This document shows, one piece after another, positions 34,148-43,693 of a stretch of 64,000 nt of DNA. A model generated the notes under the pieces. That model did no database searches. It saw only the letters and a program-made list of their open reading frames with translations, and was not told the origin of the DNA. Positions within the stretch are counted from its first letter, which is position 1. Every line of letters starts with the position of its first letter. Position numbers and translations under genes: made by a program. This DNA comes from Prevotellaceae bacterium HUN156 (GTDB lineage: Bacteria > Bacteroidota > Bacteroidia > Bacteroidales > Bacteroidaceae): the NCBI GenBank assembly GCA_900119285.1, contig FPIT01000003.1, positions 62,001-126,000 of the forward strand, written 5' to 3'.

Positions 34148-34840
34148 ATGAGCATACAACATACAAATAGAAGTATAGTAAGAAGGTTAATGCCTTTTTA
34201 CCTCCTCACTTTTTTACTATTTTCGTGTACCAATGATAGTTACGAAAAAGGTGAAGGTAAATATTCATTGATACAGGCAGATTTTGCAGAGCTCACTATC
34301 AATAGTGAAAAGTATGGTATTTCGTTTCTGACTGATGAAGGCGATGAATATCGATTAAACAAGCCCTTAACTGCTTCATGGATAGAAACAGCTGATACCA
34401 TCTATCGTACTGCTTTATATTATAATAAGGTGGAGGATGGAAAGGCAGAAGTGCATTCTATTGGTATTATGCCTACGCTATGTCCTAAAGAAGCAAAGGA
34501 ATTTAAGAAATTACCCCAAGACCCATTAGGATTGGAGAGTACCTGGTTGACGCGCAATGGTAAATATATCAATTTGGGATTATTGATGAAAAATGGGCGT
34601 GATGATGTAGGAAAGGAAGGTATTCACTCGTTAGGACTGGCATTAGATGATGTCAAAGAGAATGAAGACCATACACATACAGCCTATTATCGTCTGCTTC
34701 ATGATCAAGGAAAGGCTCCAGAGTATTATACTAACCGTTATTATGTTTGTATCTTGCTGCCAAAAGAAAATCGGCCAGACAGCGTGTGTCTGACCGTTAA
34801 GACTTACGACGGCATTGTCGTCAAGAAATTCAAGCTATAA
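34148..34840 (+). CDS. NigD-like lipoprotein
   Basis: The product of 230 residues has a signal peptide with lipobox (LLTFLLFSC, Cys ~27), then an N-terminal OB-like part and the NigD-like C-terminal domain (EGIHSLGLALDDVKENEDHTH, RYYVCILLP). NigD-like proteins are Bacteroidota lipoproteins of unknown function, some encoded next to bacteriocin or stress genes. ATG 34148 is chosen over the overlapping GTG at 34145. It lies 16 bp after the acyltransferase gene. Confidence 0.8.
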   Translation: MSIQHTNRSIVRRLMPFYLLTFLLFSCTNDSYEKGEGKYSLIQADFAELTINSEKYGISFLTDEGDEYRLNKPLTASWIETADTIYRTALYYNKVEDGKAEVHSIGIMPTLCPKEAKEFKKLPQDPLGLESTWLTRNGKYINLGLLMKNGRDDVGKEGIHSLGLALDDVKENEDHTHTAYYRLLHDQGKAPEYYTNRYYVCILLPKENRPDSVCLTVKTYDGIVVKKFKL

Positions 34841-34843
34841 GCC

Positions 34844-35005
34844 TTATTCCTCGGGCGAGAATTCGTCTTTACCAACGCCACAAATAGGGCATACCCAATC
34901 ATCGGGAAGGTCTTCAAATGCTGTTCCTGGAGCTATTCCACTATCGGGATCTCCTACTGCAGGGTCATAAACATAACCACAGGTTTCGCAAACATACTTT
35001 TTCAT
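34844..35005 (-). CDS. Rubredoxin
   Basis: One-iron electron carrier of 53 residues: [19 protein letters not shown], then [17 protein letters not shown], giving the two CxxCG iron-ligand pairs. The frame is open 17 codons upstream, but MKKYVC is the family start and the extra stretch overlaps the upstream gene. The 3' end lies 3 bp from the convergent NigD-like gene. Confidence 0.97.
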   Translation of the reverse strand: MKKYVCETCGYVYDPAVGDPDSGIAPGTAFEDLPDDWVCPICGVGKDEFSPEE

Positions 35006-35030
35006 AAGCTTTTTGTTTAAAGGGTTAGTA

Positions 35031-36083
35031 TTATAGGTTTTTAATAACCTTCTCAACTTTCTCCACGATAGATTCTGGTGCTATGTTGCGCATACAAGCA
35101 TAATCACCTCGTAGACATGGTTTTTGTCCAAAGATGCTACATGGACGACAATCGAGAGATATCTGTACGGCATTCTCTTCTGACTGTCCCCAGCCCATAA
35201 AGCCTGCATAGGGGTGTGTAGCGCCCCATACGCTAACTACAGGAGTGTTCGTGAGTGATGCCATGTGCATATTCGAAGAGTCCATAGAAACCATTACATC
35301 AAGATGGCTCATCAGTATCAATTCCTGATGCATAGACTCTAAATGTTTACCTACATAGACGCATGAAGGGTGTTGCTCACTCCATTCTGTGAAATATTGT
35401 TCTTCTTGTTCTCCTCTACCAAAGAGAAAGAGACGTGCCTTGGGGTATTTCTCTATAAGCTGTTCTATCACCTGATGCATCAAGCGGGGAGGATAAGTCT
35501 TACCCTCGTGGGCGGCAAAAGGAGCTAAACCAATCCATTGCTCAAAGGAGTTCTTGACGCACATCTCCTTAGGTAATATATTGAGATTGCCACCTTCTTC
35601 TGGGAAGATACTACGGAATTGGATGGTTACTGGATAGCCCAGTTTTTCAAATACGTCAATGTAGTTCTGGAAGGATGTTGGCTGTTGCACCAGTTCTTTT
35701 TTTGTTGCAGACGTAATACGACGGCGACCTTTACGATGCTTATTGATATGTGCCACACGATAGCTGCCTAAATTGAAGCGTATACGCAGATACTCTGAAC
35801 GTAATACACTATGTAAGTCTGCTACAGCGGTAAATTGTTTAGCTGCCAGACGGCGATAAAGCGCATTCAATCCTTTGATGCCACGATATTCGTTTTTCAA
35901 GTCTGCAGCCATAAATCCTACATTGGGTGCAAGATTTTCGAAGAATGGGCGTGCAAATGCTCTACTCAGTACCGTGATACGGATATCTGGATACTGATGT
36001 GCCAGTGAATAAATTACAGGCACCATCATTGCCACGTCACCCATGGCTGAGAAACGAATAACGAGTATGTGCTCTTTCTTCAT
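35031..36083 (-). CDS. Glycosyltransferase family 9 (heptosyltransferase-like)
   Basis: The 350-residue product starts [19 protein letters not shown], the GT9 N-terminal motif. It also has [16 protein letters not shown] and the C-terminal donor site block [28 protein letters not shown]9 enzymes add heptose or related sugars to the LPS core. The Cys-rich C-terminal region ([22 protein letters not shown]) is common in Bacteroidota members. It lies next to DUF4254, a frequent neighbour of surface-glycan genes. Confidence 0.93.
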   Translation of the reverse strand: MKKEHILVIRFSAMGDVAMMVPVIYSLAHQYPDIRITVLSRAFARPFFENLAPNVGFMAADLKNEYRGIKGLNALYRRLAAKQFTAVADLHSVLRSEYLRIRFNLGSYRVAHINKHRKGRRRITSATKKELVQQPTSFQNYIDVFEKLGYPVTIQFRSIFPEEGGNLNILPKEMCVKNSFEQWIGLAPFAAHEGKTYPPRLMHQVIEQLIEKYPKARLFLFGRGEQEEQYFTEWSEQHPSCVYVGKHLESMHQELILMSHLDVMVSMDSSNMHMASLTNTPVVSVWGATHPYAGFMGWGQSEENAVQISLDCRPCSIFGQKPCLRGDYACMRNIAPESIVEKVEKVIKNL

Positions 36084-36102
36084 CCTTTCTTCTTCGTTCT
36101 TC

Positions 36103-36705
36103 TTACTTCTTATACAGAATTGGGTTGGTTGAGGGGTCGTTATACATCTTCATCTGGCGATATACCTTCATATACTTACGTCCTGCTTCGATATCCTCCA
36201 GTAACTGGTCGATAGCAGTAGAAAGGTCAACCTGCTGCTCCAACAGAACATCGAGTTTAGCCTGACAAAGCTGGATGTGTGCCTCGTCAGCATCCTTACG
36301 TTCTGTCTGCTCCTTCATGTGCCATATCTTCAGCGCCAGAATGCTCAAGCGATCAATAGCCCATGCAGGACTCTCAGTATTCAAACGGGCATCAGGAAGA
36401 GCCTTAACGTCTGCATATGTTCTGCGGAAGTATGTGTCAATCTCTTCAACCAAATCAGTACGATCCTGATTAGAGCGATCAATGCGGCGTTTTAGTCCTA
36501 AAGCCTCTGTAGGGTCAATGTGTGGATCGCGGATGATATCCTCCAAATGCCATTGTACGGTATCAATCCAGCACTTCAGATAGAGACTATACTCTATGCT
36601 TTCACGCTCATAGGGGTTGTTGATAGGAGTATCAACATCATCTTTTAGATGATAATCACGAATTGCCTGTTGGAATATCTGATTAGCTTTTTCTGTAAAT
36701 GTCAT
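36103..36705 (-). CDS. DUF4254 domain protein
   Basis: The 200-residue product is all-helical and charged, with NPYERESIEYSLYLKCWIDTVQWHLEDIIRDPHIDP and RIDRSNQDRTDLVEEID, the recognised DUF4254 pattern. No signal peptide. Function unknown. It heads a short minus-strand operon with GT9 and perhaps rubredoxin. Promoter: TATCTTTG on the minus strand at 36729-36736. Confidence 0.88.
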   Translation of the reverse strand: MTFTEKANQIFQQAIRDYHLKDDVDTPINNPYERESIEYSLYLKCWIDTVQWHLEDIIRDPHIDPTEALGLKRRIDRSNQDRTDLVEEIDTYFRRTYADVKALPDARLNTESPAWAIDRLSILALKIWHMKEQTERKDADEAHIQLCQAKLDVLLEQQVDLSTAIDQLLEDIEAGRKYMKVYRQMKMYNDPSTNPILYKK

Positions 36706-36728
36706 AAATGCTTTTTTTGTTTATTCTG

Positions 36729-36736
36729 CAAAGATA
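36729..36736 (-). promoter_or_regulatory. -7 element of the DUF4254-GT9 operon
   Basis: TATCTTTG on the minus strand, 23 bp before the DUF4254 start; no clear -33. Confidence 0.6.
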
Positions 36737-36800
36737 CGGAAAATCTATGAATTATCCGATAAGAATTAAGAAATATTTCGTTTTGCATCCCATTTTCTTT

Positions 36801-36830
36801 TTTGTGTATGAAGAAAAATATGTAACTTTG
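36801..36830 (+). promoter_or_regulatory. Promoter of murF
   Basis: TTTG (36801-36804), 18-bp spacer, TAACTTTG (36823-36830), 20 bp before the murF ATG. Confidence 0.68.
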
Positions 36831-36850
36831 CACCATAAATAAAAAACGAT

Positions 36851-38218
36851 ATGGATATCAAGGAACTCTATAAGTTATATCAGCAGCATCCGCTGATTAC
36901 AACAGACTCACGCAACTGTCCTGAGGGTAGTATATTTTTAGCACTAAAAGGTGCTTCATTTAATGGTAACCAATTTGCAATTCAGGCTCTGGAGAAAGGC
37001 TGTAGCTATGCAATCGTTGATGAAGAGCCCACCCCCACCTCAAAGGATGAAAGTATGGATGACAGACTCATCCTTGTAGAGGATTGCTTACAAACCTTCA
37101 AGGATTTGGCTCGTGAGCATCGTCGCCAATTCGAAATTCCAGTTGTTGGTATCACAGGAACCAATGGTAAAACAACTACTAAGGAATTGATTCGTGCAGT
37201 GCTGGCTGAATGTTATAGTGTGATGGCTACAGAGGGTAATTTCAACAATGACGTAGGTGTTCCCAAGACGCTGTTCCGCTTAGATAATCAAGCAGAGATT
37301 GCTGTTGTAGAAATGGGAGCCTCACATCCTGGAGACATCAAGACGCTGGTAGAGACTGCAGAGCCCAATTGCGGACTCATTACTAATGTAGGCCGTGCCC
37401 ATTTACAAGGTTTTGGCTCTTTTGAGGGAGTATGCCAAACTAAGGGTGAACTCTACGATTTTCTTCTGGCTCACGATTGCCCTATCTTCATCAATCGTGA
37501 TAATGAATACCTGATGAAGATGCTGGAAGAGCGCCAGTCTGCACTTGCTTCTCACCAATCACCAGATGTATATTATTATGGTCAAAGTGACAATTCGGAC
37601 ATTTTAATTCGGGGTGAGGTTGTATCTTGTGCTCCCTTCCTCAAGTTCCGTTGGCGTGAGCAGGATGCCGATGCTGGATATACTAGTGAATGGATAGAGG
37701 TACAGACCCATTTGATTGGTGCTTATAACCTTGACAATATGTTGGCAGCCATTACGATTGGCTATGTCAATAATATTCCTTTCGAGCAGATTAATCATGC
37801 TCTCGAGAATTATGTACCTTCAAATAACCGTTCTCAGATGACGGTAACAGAGCATAATCATCTCATTGTTGATGCTTATAATGCTAATCCTACTTCTATG
37901 GCTGCTGCTATTGACAACTTCAAGTTGATGCAGGTAGATCATAAGATGGCTATTCTCGGCAAGATGGGTGAACTGGGTGATGTCAGCAATGAGGAGCATC
38001 AGCAGGTGGTGAATATGCTTGCAGACGCAGGCTTCGACGAAGTTTGGCTGGTAGGTGAGGAATACAAGAATTGTCAATTGTCAATTAATAATTGCCAATT
38101 ATTCAACGACATAGAAGAAGTAAAAGCTGCGATTGCCAAGCAGCAACCGCAGCATCGTTATATTCTGATAAAAGGATCAAATAGCGTCAAGCTCTATCAA
38201 TTGCCTGAGCTACTATAA
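36851..38218 (+). CDS. murF: UDP-MurNAc-tripeptide--D-Ala-D-Ala ligase MurF
   Basis: Completes the UDP-MurNAc-pentapeptide using the dipeptide from Ddl. The 455-residue product has the MurF N-terminal DSRNCPEGSIFLALKGASF, P-loop [14 protein letters not shown] (~residue 100), EMGASHPGDI, and the C-terminal VDAYNANPTSMAAAIDNF and LGKMGELGD blocks. Two stretches look foreign: PTPTSKDESM near residue 60, and NCQLSINNCQLFND near residue 407, encoded by a CAATTGTCAATT-type repeat inside the C-terminal domain. Both keep the frame. Confidence 0.96.
   Translation: MDIKELYKLYQQHPLITTDSRNCPEGSIFLALKGASFNGNQFAIQALEKGCSYAIVDEEPTPTSKDESMDDRLILVEDCLQTFKDLAREHRRQFEIPVVGITGTNGKTTTKELIRAVLAECYSVMATEGNFNNDVGVPKTLFRLDNQAEIAVVEMGASHPGDIKTLVETAEPNCGLITNVGRAHLQGFGSFEGVCQTKGELYDFLLAHDCPIFINRDNEYLMKMLEERQSALASHQSPDVYYYGQSDNSDILIRGEVVSCAPFLKFRWREQDADAGYTSEWIEVQTHLIGAYNLDNMLAAITIGYVNNIPFEQINHALENYVPSNNRSQMTVTEHNHLIVDAYNANPTSMAAAIDNFKLMQVDHKMAILGKMGELGDVSNEEHQQVVNMLADAGFDEVWLVGEEYKNCQLSINNCQLFNDIEEVKAAIAKQQPQHRYILIKGSNSVKLYQLPELL
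38069..38104. repeat. AATTGTCAATT-type repeat inside murF
   Basis: AATTGTCAATTGTCAATTAA and then AATTGCCAATTA occur in the murF frame between VGEEYK and the next conserved helix. The same type of TTGACAATTGAC motif occurs in the dapB/methyltransferase intergenic region (55620-55645). Confidence 0.8.
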
Positions 38219-39325
38219 TTAGAATATCACTTTTACTTCCTGTTTCGTAATATTCGCTTCAGAGGGTGTTCCCATTACGGTCACATGCTCTGAGGCGATT
38301 TCGCTATCCGTTCCATTATCGCAAGCCCAACTCTTTTTAACTTTTGCATGGAAGGAACCACCACTAAGGATGATGCCTTTATCGCCTTTGACTGCTTTAG
38401 GTTTTCCATTCTCATTACCACCAGTAGTGATAGCACTAAGGGAACCGCCTGTAAGGGTTATCACATCAGCACAGTTCACTCCTTTTCCACCATCGCCACT
38501 GCTTGTCATGGTCAGCTTTCCTCCCGACATGGTGAACGCATTCTCGCACTTGATGCACGCAGCACTGCTGTAGTCAGCCTCTGTCTCATCGTAGATGCAA
38601 TCGCCGGTGGTGTTGATGGTGATATCTCCATTGGTGATGACAACTTCTGTGTCCGATTTGATGCCTCGTGCTGCATTTGCTGTTACATTGATGTCCAGTA
38701 TGCCACCATTAATCCAGATTCCATCGTTCACCTTGATACCATGACCTGTTGAAGATTGGGCCGTGATAGTGGGATCGTCGTCAATAATAATATAGTCATC
38801 GCTGGCTATGGCATTCTTGCAGTTGCCAGTTACTTGAAGCGTTCCAGAACCACTGATAAGGATTTGTCCCTCGCTGAAGAGAGCGCCCTTCTGCTGGTAA
38901 TTAACCTTCTCGTCATAAGCTGTTCCATCGGTCAACGTATTAACCGTTCCGTCTGCGATGTTCAGATAGAGTGCTTTGCTACATTGGTTGTTGATGGCTG
39001 GTCCATCACTGTTGTGAATAGATACTCCATTGAGCTTGATGCCATATTTCTTCTCACGGAAGATGAGTAGTGAGCCATCTGTCGTACTACCACTAAGCAC
39101 CAATAACAGAGAGTCGTTTCCCATAGCATTGACAGTAACATCAGCACCAGCTGTGCTTACATATCCTTTGTTGTCGCCAGTTACTGTTACGCTATTACCT
39201 TGATATGTGATGTTGATAACGTGTGCCTTTGAGATAGCCCCACTTGTATAGGCGCTGAAGTCAGTATCGTCATTCTGGCAAGCCACCATACAAGCTATAG
39301 CCATGATATATAAAAGTTTTTTCAT
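38219..39325 (-). CDS. Lipoprotein with Cthe_2159-like beta-helix (DUF4353)
   Basis: The 368-residue product has a lipoprotein signal (LLYIMAIACMVAC). It then has a repetitive beta-helix with many SGGxL and GDGGKGVNC-type turns (KSDTEVVITNGDITINTTG, DGGKGVNCADVITLTGG). The Cthe_2159 family binds cellulose and pectic acids and forms a right-handed parallel beta-helix with calcium sites. Here it is the last gene of the VTC operon, 11 bp after DUF2490. Likely on the cell surface; the ligand is unknown. Confidence 0.85.
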   Translation of the reverse strand: MKKLLYIMAIACMVACQNDDTDFSAYTSGAISKAHVINITYQGNSVTVTGDNKGYVSTAGADVTVNAMGNDSLLLVLSGSTTDGSLLIFREKKYGIKLNGVSIHNSDGPAINNQCSKALYLNIADGTVNTLTDGTAYDEKVNYQQKGALFSEGQILISGSGTLQVTGNCKNAIASDDYIIIDDDPTITAQSSTGHGIKVNDGIWINGGILDINVTANAARGIKSDTEVVITNGDITINTTGDCIYDETEADYSSAACIKCENAFTMSGGKLTMTSSGDGGKGVNCADVITLTGGSLSAITTGGNENGKPKAVKGDKGIILSGGSFHAKVKKSWACDNGTDSEIASEHVTVMGTPSEANITKQEVKVIF

Positions 39326-39336
39326 CTTTCTCTTTT

Positions 39337-40086
39337 TTAGAATTTAAATTTATAGCCTACTCCGATATAGTGCATGTCGGGATCGTAGACATCTGCAGCT
39401 ACGTTATGCATATCTTGGTAGCGATAGAAAAGACTCAGCATATGCTGTTTAGAGAGTGCTATGTTTGTTCCCACTGTATAACGTATCTTCTCGATAGCCC
39501 ACGAATGATATAATTCGATGCTGGCATAAGGTGTCAACAATGCATGCTTCTTATCGTATTCTACCTGCAAACGAGAGCGCAACTGATTCTTTCCTTTTGC
39601 TTCGCGCACCTTGTCTTCCCACCATGAGTTGTCAAAATCCCAACGATCAACGGTTGTTTCCGGACGATAAGTATACTGCCAACGTTCGCGCAATGAGATG
39701 TTCAGAAACTTTGCAATTTTATAATTTCCCGTTACAGAAACATGTATACGATGGCGGATACCCCAATAAGAAGGTCGCCAGTTATTATAACTACCATCGG
39801 CATTATAGCTGATGTCCTCACGAAAATGGTCATTAAGCAAGATATATCCTGCTGCCAACTTGATATTCTTGATGGGCTTATAGTCAGCGCCGAGACCAAC
39901 GCTCCAGCGGTCTGTCGTCTTACAGTCGTTGCGAGTACGCCATTCTGCGTCCAGTCCTACGCTTACTTTCTTCGACAGTTTCTTTTCGACACCCAGTTCC
40001 AGTATTGTCCCCGCCTCACTCTGAGCCATCAGAGGTAGCGTTACCATGGCTATTGCCAGGATGGAGAGAAATCTAAACCTTTTCAT
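39337..40086 (-). CDS. DUF2490 outer-membrane beta-barrel protein
   Basis: The 249-residue product has a signal peptide (FLSILAIAMVTLPLMAQ) and alternating amphipathic strands rich in Tyr/Trp/Arg (GLDAEWRTRNDCKTTDRWSVGLGADY, LRERWQYTYRP). It ends with an aromatic residue (YKFKF), as outer-membrane barrels do. DUF2490 function is unknown. It overlaps DUF4956 by 14 bp, so the two are coupled. Confidence 0.85.
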   Translation of the reverse strand: MKRFRFLSILAIAMVTLPLMAQSEAGTILELGVEKKLSKKVSVGLDAEWRTRNDCKTTDRWSVGLGADYKPIKNIKLAAGYILLNDHFREDISYNADGSYNNWRPSYWGIRHRIHVSVTGNYKIAKFLNISLRERWQYTYRPETTVDRWDFDNSWWEDKVREAKGKNQLRSRLQVEYDKKHALLTPYASIELYHSWAIEKIRYTVGTNIALSKQHMLSLFYRYQDMHNVAADVYDPDMHYIGVGYKFKF

Positions 40087-40759
40087 AATCAGAGTTTTTT
40101 ATTTTGAGCATGTTATCCAAGTTCTTATCACGCTTATTTGCGGCTGCCTCATAATACACACGCAACATAACCATATCGTGGAGAAAATCGATGGCACCAA
40201 TTTCTACGTTAAGTACTTTCAAACCAGTACGCTGGCGAAGATCTTCTATCATCTCTTGTCGACGCTCTGGCTTTATCAGTTCAATACGGTCGTATTGTAC
40301 CAGTTTAGATGCATCCATCTTCAGGTGACGCTCAAAGATGATGATAGTTGCAATCACAATCAGGTCGATAACACCAAGTTCGCATAGGGTGGTGCCTATG
40401 GCCAGACCATTACTATCAATGCCCAATGATGAGGCCATTGCATGGATAACCGATAAGCATACCACTACAAAGAGATAGGTCATCTCGCGCACAGGCATCG
40501 TATCCGTGCGATAGCGCATAATCGAGAAAATACCGAAAAGTCCAAGACCTACACCCATGGTTGCCTTACCACGATCCATGCCCATCATCAGATAGACCAG
40601 GAAGTAGATGGCTACCGATATAATGATAAAGGTAAAGTAGAAGTCGCGCCTCTTACCTTTCTTAAAATACAGAAAGTGAACGATAAACCAGTTAACACAG
40701 ATACAGATGACAAATCTAAGTAAGGCATCTCCGAATCCAGAGGAAAAAAAATCTTGCAT
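40073..40759 (-). CDS. DUF4956 membrane protein
   Basis: The 228-residue product has four or so N-terminal spans (DALLRFVICICVNWFIVHFLY, FTFIIISVAIYFLVYLMMG, FVVVCLSVIHAMASSLG, VIDLIVIATIIIF). A cytoplasmic domain (RRQEMIEDLRQRTGLKVLNVEIGAIDFLHDMVMLRVYYEA) follows. GVGLGLFGIFSIMRYRTDTM is the family signature. DUF4956 genes are widely found beside VTC-domain polyphosphate polymerase genes and CotH-type genes. It lies 21 bp after the VTC gene. Confidence 0.87.
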   Translation of the reverse strand: MQDFFSSGFGDALLRFVICICVNWFIVHFLYFKKGKRRDFYFTFIIISVAIYFLVYLMMGMDRGKATMGVGLGLFGIFSIMRYRTDTMPVREMTYLFVVVCLSVIHAMASSLGIDSNGLAIGTTLCELGVIDLIVIATIIIFERHLKMDASKLVQYDRIELIKPERRQEMIEDLRQRTGLKVLNVEIGAIDFLHDMVMLRVYYEAAANKRDKNLDNMLKIKNSDYEKV

Positions 40760-40780
40760 ATTCTATAAATTGTTTTGTTG

Positions 40781-41533
40781 TTAGTTCTTCATAATCTTGT
40801 TAATCTCTATCAAGTTGCTTTTGAAGCGGTGGATAGGCAGTTGGGTATTGGTTAGTGCTGACCCCATACAGTATTTCGAGAAACCATGTGGATGGATGTG
40901 TAGTTGGTGCAGCATTTCCAATACGGGTGAGTAGCAGAGTCCGTCACGCTTTAGTTCAATAATTACCAAATTACCCATATCCTTATCTTTTCCGCTCACA
41001 AGATTGTGAAAGCATAATGCCGAGTCAATGGTGAGTCTTTCGGTTTTGGCTTTATTTACTAGCGTGATACGATGAAAATGATTGTTTAATACAGGTTGCA
41101 ATGTGTCGGCTTGATAATTCAGGTGCTTGGAGAGGAAGGTGCGCTTTTCTGATTCGCATACATTCATATCGCTCACCTTCATGCGCTTCTTCTTTGTTCT
41201 CCCATGATTATTCTTCGTCTTTACTTCCATAAATTGTAAGCCACTGATGCAATAGGTGCGAAAACGAATCTTCTGTCGATTGGCATGATTCCATTGGTGC
41301 TGGTTATACATGTCAAACGCTACCGTATCAAAGTAGGTGGTGTCGTATTCAGGGTTGCGCTCCCCGTCAATCTCCTGTATGTAGTAATCCTGTCGAGCCA
41401 TCTGTAGAAGTTGGTATAGGCGATCTGTTGTCGTAACAAACTTTCTGTCGATACGGTTCATCAGCTTCACCTCACTCATCTGTTCTAACGAGATGGGCGC
41501 AAATGTTGATAAAATGTCTGTTAGTACGCTCAT
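40781..41533 (-). CDS. VTC-domain protein (polyphosphate polymerase-like)
   Basis: The 250-residue product has the VTC tunnel-fold motifs: MNRIDRKFVTTTDRL, TTYFDTVAFDMYNQH, KIRFRTYCISGLQFMEVKTKNNHGRTKKKRM with basic residues for phosphate binding, and LVIIELKRDG with a metal-ligand Glu. Yeast Vtc4 makes polyphosphate from ATP; the bacterial members' product is not established. No SPX domain. It heads an operon with DUF4956, DUF2490 and a beta-helix lipoprotein under its own promoter (41586-41616). Confidence 0.88.
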   Translation of the reverse strand: MSVLTDILSTFAPISLEQMSEVKLMNRIDRKFVTTTDRLYQLLQMARQDYYIQEIDGERNPEYDTTYFDTVAFDMYNQHQWNHANRQKIRFRTYCISGLQFMEVKTKNNHGRTKKKRMKVSDMNVCESEKRTFLSKHLNYQADTLQPVLNNHFHRITLVNKAKTERLTIDSALCFHNLVSGKDKDMGNLVIIELKRDGLCYSPVLEMLHQLHIHPHGFSKYCMGSALTNTQLPIHRFKSNLIEINKIMKN

Positions 41534-41585
41534 ATAGAGGTTAGGTTATTTTGTTTTAAGGGTAGGTAGAACACTTAATGGTGTG

Positions 41586-41616
41586 CAAAGGTACATATTT
41601 ATTATAAAAAAACAAC
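41586..41616 (-). promoter_or_regulatory. Promoter of the VTC-DUF4956-DUF2490-beta-helix operon
   Basis: Minus strand: GTTG (41616-41613), 19-bp spacer, TACCTTTG (41593-41586), 52 bp upstream of the VTC ATG. The -33 has one mismatch to TTTG. Confidence 0.68.
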
Positions 41617-41722
41617 CATTTATGTCTAAAAAATCACAACTTTTTTATTTCTGATAGTTCATAATGATACATTGCCGATGAGAAGAAGCCCCCATCGGCA
41701 ACATATCATCTATTATATGGGC

Positions 41723-43693
41723 TTACCACCAACCGCCACCAGAAGAGTAGTTGCTGAGCGACACATTACTGCCACCACTGACAGTACAACCAGTGTTTGC
41801 CATGCCGTCAAAGTATTCTGTTCCGTCAGTTACGGCGATGCCAGACTTCAGGGTAGGAGTAGATGAGGTATAGACTATCAGCTTCTGACTGCTGTTACCT
41901 CCACCAGGTCCATATCCACCACCAGGTCCATTCCATCCGCCACCGCTGCCGGAAGACTTTGTGGGAGTCTTAAAGGCTGCTACCAGTGTGTCACCATTAT
42001 ATAGCGCATACCACGAAGTGGCTGTCCACAATGTAGTGTACTTACAAGTTCCACCGCTGATGCTTGCACCATTCTCTAAGTCGCCTACGGCAATAATAGT
42101 TCCGCCCTGGATATACAATTTGTAGCCTCCCTCCGTATTGGCATCTATAGACTTCTCTGGAGTCGTTGTACCAATGGCATAAATCAGTCCACCCTTGATG
42201 TACAGGTTACCATTTGCATCGAGGCCATCGTTATTAGTAGCCCGTGAGTAGATGTAGCCTCCAGAAATAGTCATGTGACTCGATGAATTGATGCCGTCAT
42301 CGTAGGCATTGACGGTAATCTGTCCACCAGTGATATCCAGTGTACCCTTACTCTCTATGCCTTCACCACCACAACCTGTCGTGGTAACATTGATAGAACC
42401 TCCAGATATGAACATATTACCATCGGCCTTGATACCCTTGGGCGATGACTTGTAGTCGCTGCTATATCTGTCGAGTGACTGCGCATTAGAGATGGTGGTT
42501 AGCGTACCTGAAGACGAGGCACCTACAGCCTGACCAGAGGTTTTGATAATGATGGTGCCATCACTGATTGTCATAGTACCATCAACGCTCATTCCCTTGC
42601 CGCCATTGCCAGTACTTGTAAGGCTGAAGGTACCACCACTGACCACCATGTTACCATCAGCGCTTAGACATGATGACGCTTTAGTCTTAGACTTATCACT
42701 ATCCCAGAGGCCACCGCCAGAAGTAGTAATCGTAGCCTCTCCACCGCAGATGTGCATATCGCCCTCACTCTTGATACCCTTGGCGGCATTGGCAGTTACA
42801 CTGATTGCCAGCGTTCCCCCTTCAATATATACGTTACCAGAGTCTTCACCTTCATGATCTGTCGTTTCACCAGTAGAACCCGTTGTGCTATCCTCAATGT
42901 CACATTGGATACCATCGTCACCTACACCTTGAATATTGATAGTTCCGCTAGTCATCTGGAAGAACTGTTCGCAGTTGATTCCATCACCTACAGCTTTGGT
43001 AATATTGATGGTTGCATTCTTCAAGGTGATATACTCACCTGTCTTGATGCCATGCTTTACATTACCAATAATATTAAGCGTACCCTTCTGGGCAAACTCA
43101 GCATGTCCTTTGATATATAGACATCCTTTCTGAGAACCACTCACAGCATCCGTTAGCGTATTGGTAGTTTCTGATACTACTTTAACCTTAATGCGCTTGC
43201 CATTCTGAATATGAACAGCAGCTCCACTATACACTGGAGTAGTATTGGTCAGCGTCAAACCATTAAACTCAATGGTAGCTTTATATGATCCCGACATATA
43301 GAACTCACCGTCTTCTGATGTACCAGACAAGGTGTATGTAATTTCCTCTGCTAGATTATCATTCTGAGCGATTGATATATGAGCACCACTGACAGAAGGG
43401 GTAACATACTGTGCAATGTTGCCAGCTACAATCACAGTTGCAGCAATACCATTATAGATTACGCTGATAGCATTGTCCTTTACCATGGAATCGTCCACTG
43501 TCATTGCACTGATATCGCTCAGTATAAAGGTTTTACCCATAATAGTCAGCGAGGTGCCATTTGAATAAGTCATATCGCCCGTCTGACTGGCTGGGAACTG
43601 ATAGATGACGCTACCTACTTGTACGTTTAGCGTTTGGGCGCCAGCTGCTATCGTCAGCATAAGTGCCATCAATAATGCATAAACCTTTTTCAT
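41723..43693 (-). CDS. Large secreted Cthe_2159-like beta-helix protein (DUF4353)
   Basis: The 656-residue product has a signal peptide (YALLMALMLTIAAGAQT) and an N-terminal module (SVIYQFPASQTGDMTY ... KTFILSDISAMTVDD). A long beta-helix follows with turns such as GDGINCEQF, GDDGIQCDIE, ANAAKGIKSEGDMHICGG and DDGINSSSHMTISGG, and a Gly/Pro-rich linker (GGGWNGPGGGYGPGGG) near residue 590. The repeating Gly-Asp turns suggest Ca-binding loops. It is coupled by a 4-bp overlap to a small secreted protein and lies upstream of the VTC operon. Confidence 0.87.
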   Translation of the reverse strand: MKKVYALLMALMLTIAAGAQTLNVQVGSVIYQFPASQTGDMTYSNGTSLTIMGKTFILSDISAMTVDDSMVKDNAISVIYNGIAATVIVAGNIAQYVTPSVSGAHISIAQNDNLAEEITYTLSGTSEDGEFYMSGSYKATIEFNGLTLTNTTPVYSGAAVHIQNGKRIKVKVVSETTNTLTDAVSGSQKGCLYIKGHAEFAQKGTLNIIGNVKHGIKTGEYITLKNATINITKAVGDGINCEQFFQMTSGTINIQGVGDDGIQCDIEDSTTGSTGETTDHEGEDSGNVYIEGGTLAISVTANAAKGIKSEGDMHICGGEATITTSGGGLWDSDKSKTKASSCLSADGNMVVSGGTFSLTSTGNGGKGMSVDGTMTISDGTIIIKTSGQAVGASSSGTLTTISNAQSLDRYSSDYKSSPKGIKADGNMFISGGSINVTTTGCGGEGIESKGTLDITGGQITVNAYDDGINSSSHMTISGGYIYSRATNNDGLDANGNLYIKGGLIYAIGTTTPEKSIDANTEGGYKLYIQGGTIIAVGDLENGASISGGTCKYTTLWTATSWYALYNGDTLVAAFKTPTKSSGSGGGWNGPGGGYGPGGGNSSQKLIVYTSSTPTLKSGIAVTDGTEYFDGMANTGCTVSGGSNVSLSNYSSGGGWW

